Positions 55,713 through 64,000 of a stretch of 64,000 nucleotides of DNA are shown piece by piece (position 1 is the stretch's first letter; each line of letters begins with the position of its first letter). The stretch lies in contig NC_059075.1 of the NCBI RefSeq assembly GCF_020497125.1, positions 30,540,003 to 30,604,002 of the forward strand, read 5' to 3'. Below the pieces are notes generated by a model. That model did no database searches. It was not told where the DNA came from and saw only the letters and a program-made list of their open reading frames with translations. Source of the stretch: Mauremys mutica. Taxonomy: Eukaryota > Chordata > Testudines > Geoemydidae. Position numbers and translations under genes: made by a program.

Positions 55713-56599
55713 GGCTGGCAAAAGCAGTGTTCATTACACCAGTAAAAAGTGTGTGTAACTTGCTACTTAGAATGGGAATGATTTATGCCCACTCTGCACA
55801 TTATTCGCACTGGTGTAAACAGCAATCTCACCCAAGAGCTCTAAGCTGCCAGTGTCCCTTTTAACTTGTATAATTTCTGACTCTTTTTTTCCTTTCAAAT
55901 TGTAGACTGCTTAACTATCATAATGCCCCTTTTGTTAGAGGAACTCAGTCCAGGAACCGTTGGCAAGACTGGATTGGAACTAGAGCCCGTGTTCTTGCAT
56001 TATACATTCATAAGCTGAGAGTTCTTTCCAATTTCCCTTCACTCCACCCCACCATTTCCTGATTTACAATGATTTTTAAAACATGCCTGAAGTATAGATC
56101 CTTCTGGGCATTGTAGAAAGATTTGAAACTTTTGTTTTTACTATTTTTATCCCATTAACACGTCTGTTGAATGGGAGGAGCCAGGGATGGAAAAGGAGAA
56201 AGAATCAAGGAAAGCAGACAGAAGCAAGAGAGAGCTGTGGTTTTAGCTCAGTGGGGCTCTGGTTCAATCCTCAGTGCTGGCAATGATGACAGCCATTACA
56301 CCAGCACAGTTGCAAGAGTGGGTGGCCTGGGAAAGGGTATTATCTGAGAGAGGGCATAATTCAGTGCTTCTCCTGAGTATCCTGCACCAGCAAGGTGCCT
56401 ATGAAGTCCTGCCCATCAGCTAATTCCACCCCTCCCCCACTGTCCCCTAGTGGAACCTGTAGGGGAGAGAAATGATGTGAAAGCTGCCTCCCAATGGTGT
56501 GAATCAGTCCGTGGCTGAAGCGTCTGTGTGTGCTGGCATAAACTGAGCACTCTGGGGTTAAGATTGTCATCCCCTTTCATGCCCATAAACTCCTGTGCA

Positions 56600-56640
56600 G
56601 AAGGAGCATGGTCTAGTGGTTAAAGCGCAGGGGAGCACTC
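56600..56640 (+). repeat. MIR head fragment
   Basis: GCATGGTCTAGTGGTTAAAG matches the A-box part of a MIR SINE. The rest is not visible. Confidence 0.5.
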
Positions 56641-59600
56641 AGTTTGTGTGTGAAGGTTACTACTTATATAGGAAGAAGCAACTCCGAACCAAGAAATATA
56701 ATGAGCAAGCCAAGAAAGCTTCATGTCACTAAGAAAACTGGCATCTCTGGAACACGCTGCAAAAAAAGAGCTGGCCGTCTGGGGATGGTGAAGTGTAATA
56801 GTAAACAAGAGTATATCATCCTGCATATCAGTGCCTTACTGACTAATTGTACTGATGTGTGATGATGTGGGAAGAGACAATAAAATAAACTCACCAGCAG
56901 CGGAACCACAGATTAACTTGTTTCAGCTAAGGAGAATCTTGATGACAGAGTGCCAAATTCCACACTCAGATATGGGTGTATGATTCCTGTTGGCTTCAAT
57001 AGGATTTCAGAATCTTGGAGCCAAATTTGTCCCAGTGAGTTAGTTTAATCGAATCATGGGCCTAAGCCACATGTCCCGGCTCGGATACAGAGCTGAAGCA
57101 TCCCAAAGTTCAGGGCTGTTCTCCTTCTGCAGCATGAGTACGTCTTACTGACAGTGATGGTCTGGAACTGTTGCTGCTGCTGTTAAAGTCTGATCCCATT
57201 TTTATCCCAGGAGATGGTTGGGATTCAGCTGGTGCCAGTAGAAGTGGTGATGTCAATCTGGGTCTCTCTCCCTGGCCCAGTCTGGTGAGGGCATCTCTCA
57301 GGATTAGGGTGACAAAGGCCTGGGGTGATGGTGGAGGTGGCAGCCAAGATGGTGAAGCTTTCTTAAGTAGCCTCTGTTTGTTCTTCCTTCATTTTCTCCG
57401 CAAATCTCTTTAAGGACCCAAAAAGGATGTGATGGGAGAAATAGTTCAACTACTCACTATTTTGTCCTCCAGTTAGGGCTAATATCTGACATATCGATTC
57501 TGGGCCATTAATTTCCAGTTCCACATCTGTTTTTACCAAGCATGATTTCAACAGCCCTTGAATCATGTCAATGTAGCCTTTTTGGTTTGGACTAATTTAG
57601 TCTTTCTGTCTGATTCTCTTGCACCGGTTTATAACATTAATTATTGAAAGCAGCTTGACTTACGTTCCATCAACATTTGTTACTCTAAGTTATTGTCACA
57701 GCTACTGACCTTCCATATATTTTTTTAAAATTGAGGTCACACTTCAGGTAAATTGGTTGACCCAGTTATAACAATGGGACCCTTCGCTAGGTTACTTGGA
57801 GCTGCTCCCTATGATTGCTGAGTTGCATCTGTTTATAGTAATTTCTTTAGCTGCTTATTGGGTGGGTGACTAAAAGTTTTTGGGGTTTTTCAGTATGTTG
57901 GTGGGGAGCTGGTTGTGGGTGCTAGAGCTGCTTTCTGAATCTGCTGAGGAACAGGACAATGAAACAAAGGAGAGTGTGGGCAACTGGTTGAAAGGGAAGG
58001 TGTCACCCCACAGCATACAGCACAGGACCCTGCATTCAGGCTGGGCAGGCACAGCTTTGTAAGCATACATGGGGCAGTTGGGCATGAGCACTTCCCTATG
58101 TAAATTGGGATCCTGTCACAGCCAGGTTCACATCCCCATAACTGAGAACTCTTAATCTCCTTAGAATCTGTTATTCTTCGCTACTCTCTGTTCTCACTTT
58201 GCAAGCTCCAGAGTCACCTTGCTGTATGATGCATTGACATATCAGGTGCAGACAGCTCAGGGAACTGCAGATCAGATCCTCTCCACAGTACTGCAAGGGA
58301 TAACCTCTGCACAGTGCTGGCTAATATGTTGGCTCGCATGCCACAGCTCAAGCGAGCATGGTCTGTGAGTCAGGGGTCACCTATCTTTAGACTCCCAGCG
58401 GAGCAGCTTGTATGCTGCAATTGGCAGCAAGGACTGGCCAGTGGGAGGTTACACCAGGTTCAATTGAGAGGAGTAGCGTCTTGATGTCCCAGCCCACCAT
58501 GTCTTTTCCTGCAGCAGAGGACACATTGTGCACTGCGTCAGCCAGGGCAGGATTTGACCCACATTGTTAATCTCTAATTGATTCCTTACACTCTTTGTGG
58601 ATCCCTAATTTTATGAGGGACTGCAAGGCTGTTTGCTTTCAGTATGTCTTACTTTTCTCTCACTTCCAGAGATTGCAATAGGGCCAAATCAGTTAAAGTC
58701 AGAATGTGCCAATTAATTCTGTCTGCTCTGGGAGTGGATTAAATGAGCACCACTTTATGGGCTAGCTCTTAAAGTAAAAGAATGAACAGGTCATTCTGGC
58801 CAACCAATTACAGCATTTCTTTTTCTTGAAGCCATGACTTGATCTTGGAAGATCTGCCTGAGTCTTTCTTCTCCAATCCATCAAGTCTGAGACTTGTTCC
58901 TTTCTCCATTTTCTAACTTGACTCTGGCCAACAGTCCATACATAACATTCCATTGAGACCTGAGGGCTTCCATGTTTCCTGAACAATTCTCTCTCTCTGT
59001 CTCTCTACCCTTCGGCAGCATAACGTGGGTTACTGTAGTCTGAAACATATTGGAAGCCTTATTCATTTTCACTGTAGTATCAATGCAGTGCTTAGCCCTG
59101 CATAAGGCTGTGTCTGCAGTGTCCGGAGTGCCTAGAGATGGCAGGATTCTTGATGACATAAAAGTCATTGTTATTCTTGGCTCCTGCCTTATATTTCTTG
59201 GGTCAGCTTCGTTTCTCTCCATTTGGCTCCAGGCTGAAATTGGCCACAGTTATATGTCACAATCGAGATGTTTGGCCAAAATATATTAAAATATGAATTG
59301 GCTCTTTCACAAATGTAAATCGTCCAGCTCAGCCATGTGCTGTGCCAGACTGTATAGGCAGAGTAAACGTGCTGGCATTGCTCTTGTGTTTTGTCCCTAG
59401 GACTTAAGAGGCCATGAGGAAGCTGCAATGCAGAAAAATAAGAGCTGCCTTAAATTGTGTGGAGATTAATATGCTCTAAACTTTTCATCCACCAGTTCAC
59501 TGGTTTCCCACTTTATTATTTAAGAGGTGTGAGAATGTTTTAAAGAAAATAAATTTACTAGCACATGCATGAGATCTATACTGTCCCAGCTCTGTTCAGT

Positions 59601-59732
59601 AGAATACCAATTAGTATTCCAGCCGTGAGCTGAAGGGGCTGCCGAACAGGAACAATGGGTCAAACCCAGAAGTCCTACTCATTCTTGCTTTCCTGTCATG
59701 TAAGGGAGTACAATTGCACATGGAGGAAGGAC

Positions 59733-60125
59733 TGTCTGGTGGTTAAGGCACTAGCCTAGGACCTAGGAGAGAGAGAGAGAGTCAAATCCCTGTTCTGCCA
59801 TAGACTTCCTGTGTTACCTTGGGCATGTCATTTAGACAAAGATTTTCAGATGTCACCAATGATTTTTGGGTGCCTCAGTTTGTGTCCAACACTAACACCT
59901 TAAAGGGGCCAGATTTTTGGAGGGCAGGTGCTCAGAACTTCTGAAAAATCGGGCCCTTGGAAGGTGTCCCAATTTAGGCACCCCCAAGTCACTAGCCATT
60001 TCTGACAATCTTGGTCCATGCCTCAGTTACCCCATCTGTGTAATGGGGATAAGAGTTCCCTACCTCACACAGGTGTTGTGAGGTTAAATACAATAAAGAT
60101 TGTAAGACACTCAGATCCTGTTGTA
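59733..60125 (+). repeat. MIR-type SINE with an inserted repeat
   Basis: The head (GTCTGGTGGTTAAGGCACTA) and AGACTTCCTGTGTTACCTTG are followed, after about 155 bp of other repeat (59843-59998), by CATGCCTCAGTTACCCCATC and GTAATGGGGATAAGAG. The two parts are consecutive in MIR, so the middle is an insertion of the GATTTTCAGATGT type. Confidence 0.7.
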
Positions 60126-60257
60126 ATGAGGACCATATCTACCAGATAGACAGATAGGGCCTATGGTACTGAAGAAGAGGGATAGATAATTTAATATAAA
60201 ATGGGCCAAATTCATTCCTGCTATAACTCCACTGAAGCCAATGGAGTTACACCATAG

Positions 60258-60482
60258 ATGAATTAGGTAAAGCATTTGATACAGTACTATGAAATACTAA
60301 TTCAAATTAGCTTGAACATAAACTCTGTCACATGGGTTGAAAGCTTGCTGGAGGGCTATAAACGAAGGATGATGATATCTGGCAATGACCTGAGCAGAGA
60401 GAGGTTTCTAGGGGTGCTGCAGGGACCATTATCAAGTCTGGTCTTATTAAATATCATCTTTAATGATCTGAAAAAGAGTGTT
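60258..60482 (+). mobile_element. CR1/L2-clade LINE fragment
   Basis: Broken translation gives a KAFDTV-like block, WVESLLEGYKRRMMISG and GVLQGPLSSLVLLNIIFNDL, corresponding to the LDFxKAFDxV, WxxxWLxxRxQ and [20 protein letters not shown] blocks of a reverse transcriptase. The PQGS box is changed to LQGP. It is a fragment only. Confidence 0.65.
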
Positions 60483-61764
60483 CACTGGCTTCAGAATGGT
60501 GTTATTGGACATCCTCAGCCCATGGTCATATTCCTCCAGTCTAATATTGCTCTGTATCACTGTTGTTGGGATTATTTGCAGCTGGCTCTACAATCCAGAG
60601 GGAATCATATTAATCATTGATCTAATAGCACATAGCTGCAAATATGGCATTTGAATGGCTGGTGGTCATCTTCTACAGTGTGTGTATATTTGAGAGTCTT
60701 TGGACCTGCTAAAGTCACACAGCAGATAGCCTCCTCTTCACTGAAAGTTTCTACAGCTTCAGTCATAATGTGTGCTGTTGGTTTTTTTTCTTCCTGGGGT
60801 AGTTGCAGCATTGGGCTATAAAGTGGTTGTTTCCCAAACACCTTGCATCCTTGACCACAGGCAGGATGTTTTTCATTCTGCCTTTCATGTTGCATTCCAC
60901 AGCATACACCCCGATACAGTGGATTATGATGTCCTCATTCCCAGTTGGTCTATCTCTGTTCTGCCTCCTGGGTTCCTCTAGCTTGAGCTTGTGTACTTGT
61001 TCCACACCAATAGCTGTTATCATGTTGATCCTTTCCCTGAACAGTTCAGCTGCCCTTACTATATGAGGGCATTTCTCTAGGATTAGGATTCTCTCAACAA
61101 TCTGGGATCCCAATACTCAAGCACCTTTCTCAGCGGTTCCAGTGTTTTGGGCATTATTATTGACAAAAAAGGTTACCTCATTTTCTCATCTTTATCCCCC
61201 TACGGACAACTGTTTATACAGACTCAGCTCTTATTTCCACTGTTTCCATGCTTGTGCAAGGTTTATTGTCTGGACTTTCTGCCTACCTGGTGGGCTGTCC
61301 CTCCATGCCTATTTGCTCTGCTTCTAGGTGATGCTTTGTTTGCCTGTTTTTCACACTCCCTGCTGACGAGTCTCACACCACCCACTGCCACCATGTTTCA
61401 TGTGTTGTGTTCTGGATAATACCCTTAGAGGATTCCATATTTCTAAAACTGAACTGGCTCTGTATTAACAGCCATTTACAGAGATGCTGCAGTGACAACT
61501 CGCATTCTAGCCATGGGCACAAGGACTGGCATCCAAGTGCCTCATCCAAACTCTTCCCTTCTGCACTCTATGTTCCCCTCTCCAAGTTCCATGCAAGTAG
61601 CTGCCAAAGGGGTTAACAATGCATTAACTATGGGTCCAATACAGTGCTTGTTAAGTCAATGGGAGTCTTTCCCTTGGCATTGGCTCAGGTCCTATATCTG
61701 CAGATAACACTAAATGGGAAGATTTTGTGAACTACACTGTGGGCAGGGGAATAACCCAGAGAAA

Positions 61765-62066
61765 CTTAGGACACATCTACACAGCAGATTAGAACCTGCA
61801 GTAGTGAGTCTCAGAGCTCGGGTTTACAGGCTTGAGCTTGCACTGTGGCGCTAAAAACAGCTGTGTGATGTGGCTTGGACTGGAGCTGGGGCTCTGAAGC
61901 CTCTGCCCCATCCCTTGGCTTCCAAGTCCCAGCTCCAGCATGAGCCCAAACATCTACACAGCTGTTTCTGGTGCCATAGTGCAAGCTCAGCAAACCCGAG
62001 TCTGTAGCCCTGGGCTCTGAGACTTGCTGCCATGGGTTTTAAAATGCAGTGCAGACATACCTATAA
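61765..62066. mobile_element. Long palindromic MITE
   Basis: The ends TTAGGACACATCTACAC and GTGCAGACATACCTATAA are inverted. Inside, TCTCAGAGCTCGGGTTTACA pairs with AACCCGAGTCTGTAG and GGGCTCTGAGA, so most of the 300 bp can fold into one hairpin. Non-coding. Confidence 0.65.
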
Positions 62067-64000
62067 AGAGGTTATAGACTTTCCTTCCTATGGGCAAGAT
62101 TTTAACAAAAGTAAATTCAACCTGGACAAATATATGTAGGGGAGGGAAGGAGAATCCAAAACCACGTCTATTTAATGGAAGAAAGAGTAGGAGGCAGCCG
62201 GAGGGCAGAACCAGGGCTGGAGGTGGGGGCTAGCACCCCCATTTGGAAATATTTTAGGAGCTGAACTATGTTTCTGCCCCTGTGTGTTGGGCTGGGGATG
62301 GAGCAAGTAGGAATTGGGCACCCAGTGGGGGGAGCTGGTCCTGGGCCAGGCAGCTCCGTTCCCTCCCTGTTGCTGCAGAGCATCTTCTAAGTGGGCTGGG
62401 CACATGCAGAGGTGCTCAGTTGTGGGTCAGTGTGGATGAAGCTGGAGACACTGCAGCCAGGACTGGGGAGGGAAGCACAAGGTCTGGAGCTGCCGGGCAC
62501 CCAGGATGGAGCCAAAGCCGGGTGACATTGGGAGCTGGGAAGCAGACAGTAGAGACAGCAGAGCCCCTGTGGGGAGCAGGAGCTGGGCACAGGTAATAGG
62601 GAGGTGGAGCTTTGTGGGGAGTTACCCCAGGTCCCCCAGATTCCCCACTGCCCTATCTTCCTCCCAGCTCCCTCCACTACCTCCCCTGTTATCCTTTGCT
62701 CCCTGCCAGGGCCTGCACCCCAAATATACATCTCAGCCCTTTTTCCCACCCACCCCCATTGAAAGCAAGCTTCTGCCACCTCCAGAAGGCAGTAAGGCCA
62801 AGCGGAGTCTTGGGGTGCATGGCAAGTTACAATATCACATAGCAGCAAAAAATTCTATTGCATGTACTGAGGTTTCACATCACAGAACAGGGAGTACTTC
62901 CAACCACTGATGGTAATGGAGAAGCATAGGGACAATGTTTTTTTAATTATTTTTTTTTAATCTGAGACTTCGGAGAAAAGGTTCATAGCACACAATAAGG
63001 TTTTATAGCCTCCACATTTAAAGAATTTAAAATTATGCTTATTGGGCCAGATTATGGTCCACATTAAATCAGATTTCTGCCACCCTGGTGGAACAAACCA
63101 GAGTTAAAGCTATCTTAAGTGGCTAACTGAGGAGTATTCTAGTGTAAGAGAAATCCCAATGTGCTGTAGAGTCCACTCCTCACAGCCTCTAATGTAGGAG
63201 CTGGGTCAGAGGGAATGAGATGTTCTTGGAGCACTGTAGACTCTGGCAATCCTCAGCTGTTGTAACATCTCCCTGGCAATCTTTGCAGCTGGGCATATTT
63301 TAGAGCAGCTTCGAGGCTATGCTAATTTATGCGTGGGGATGAGCCCAGTAATAAACCCAGCATATGCTGCTGGTGGATCACTGAACATTGCAGCTGGGAC
63401 TTTAATCCAGTAGCCGATTGCGGTCCTTTGCATTTGGTGGTGTAGTTTTGTGAAGCTAAATACCAGAACAATTATTCCATTCATACTTTGCCCTTATCAA
63501 GTAAAACTCTTGTTAAAGTAAATGAATTGTTTGTCTGAGTAAAGACTTCAGAAATTGGCCCATTTATATTTTCAAAGGGCTTTGAGCTTCTCAGAAGGAA
63601 GGTGCTATATGTGCAGTGTTGTTGTCAAAGTGTTATCAGGAGTAATTTTAAAACATAAGACAGATTTTTAGGTTGGAAAACCTAAGGAGTTTGATGCCCA
63701 GTTCCCATTAAAATGGATGGGGATTGGATGTCCAAATCCCCATGGCAATTCTGAAAGTCTCAGGCTAAATTTGAAGCCAGACAACTTTGACATGTAAACA
63801 TATAAGTGGATTGTAAATGTAAATCTGTGCCCCAGGTTTCAAAGATCCTGCACCAATGACCAAGCAGAACATGTGAAATGCATTTCAGTTCTGGAGGTGA
63901 TATGAAATTGACATGTCCTGAAGTTATCATGGAACATCCCCAAGCTGAAATCTATTAAAATCTCAAACTCCTGTTTGGAGGCTCTTTGAGATCTTTGAAT

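Larger units (their letters stand above)
51339..64000 (+). other. FBLN5 intron 4 (continues past the window)
   Basis: No further fibulin-5 exon is visible. The intron holds CR1, MIR and MITE copies listed separately. Between them, 54900-55420, 55720-56590, 56650-59730, 60490-61760 and 62070-64000 show no supported feature, apart from a tRNA-like fragment at 56235-56270. Confidence 0.75.

Noticed and set aside
56235..56270. Possible tRNA gene (TAGCTCAGTGG and GGTTCAATCC boxes)
   Set aside because: The spacing between the boxes is too short for a tRNA and no acceptor stem or anticodon arm could be formed; more likely a tRNA-derived repeat fragment.
60614..61113. Overlapping ORFs of 69-116 codons on both strands
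   Set aside because: No conserved motif was recognised and the frames lack splice or start context; treated as intron sequence.
62282..62910. ORFs up to 153 codons in intron 4
   Set aside because: Locally G+C-rich sequence lacking stops; Gly/Ser/Pro-rich products without motifs and no good splice sites.

Overview
The window is vertebrate nuclear DNA, most likely from a turtle. It has AT-rich introns with GT/AG-bounded exons, CR1 LINEs in several age classes, tyrosine-recombinase (DIRS-type) retrotransposons, tRNA-headed SINEs with a CR1-like tail, MIR-type SINEs, an L2-like LINE and many hAT-like MITEs. The turtle assignment rests on this repeat mix, so it is an inference; a crocodilian or another reptile is less likely but not excluded.

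Two host genes are present, both on the + strand. The last five coding exons of TRIP11 (GMAP-210, a Golgi coiled-coil tether) lie between 14882 and 21723. They encode the GRAB Arf-binding region and the C-terminus, followed by a 3' UTR. The first four coding exons of FBLN5 (fibulin-5, an elastic-fibre glycoprotein) lie at 44595-51338. They encode the signal peptide, the N-terminus and the first, interrupted EGF-like domain with its RGD motif. The rest of FBLN5 lies beyond the right edge, and the last 12.6 kb is part of its intron 4. The order TRIP11 then FBLN5, in the same direction, matches the human arrangement on chromosome 14q32.

Layout: 1-7275 is an old DIRS element (copy A) in an upstream TRIP11 intron, broken by a solo LTR, a CR1 and two small hAT-like elements. 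7276-14881 is mostly featureless intron. 14882-21723 holds the TRIP11 exons; the last intron carries a hAT-like MITE with a second one inside it. About 21724-23050 is the TRIP11 3' UTR. 23050-33000 is intergenic, with L2, CR1 and MIR remnants. 33045-43660 is an old CR1 split by a second DIRS element (copy B, 34330-42361), which is itself split by a young CR1 (35515-37426); a SINE also sits in the old CR1. 43660-44594 is the FBLN5 upstream region. 44595-64000 holds FBLN5 exons 1-4 and introns rich in MITEs and MIR copies.

I found no new enzymatic or defence system. The most informative content is the transposon record: insertions that can be ordered in time by nesting, several with exact target-site duplications, and the two DIRS copies, one of which keeps the terminal inverted repeats and internal complementary region typical of that order.
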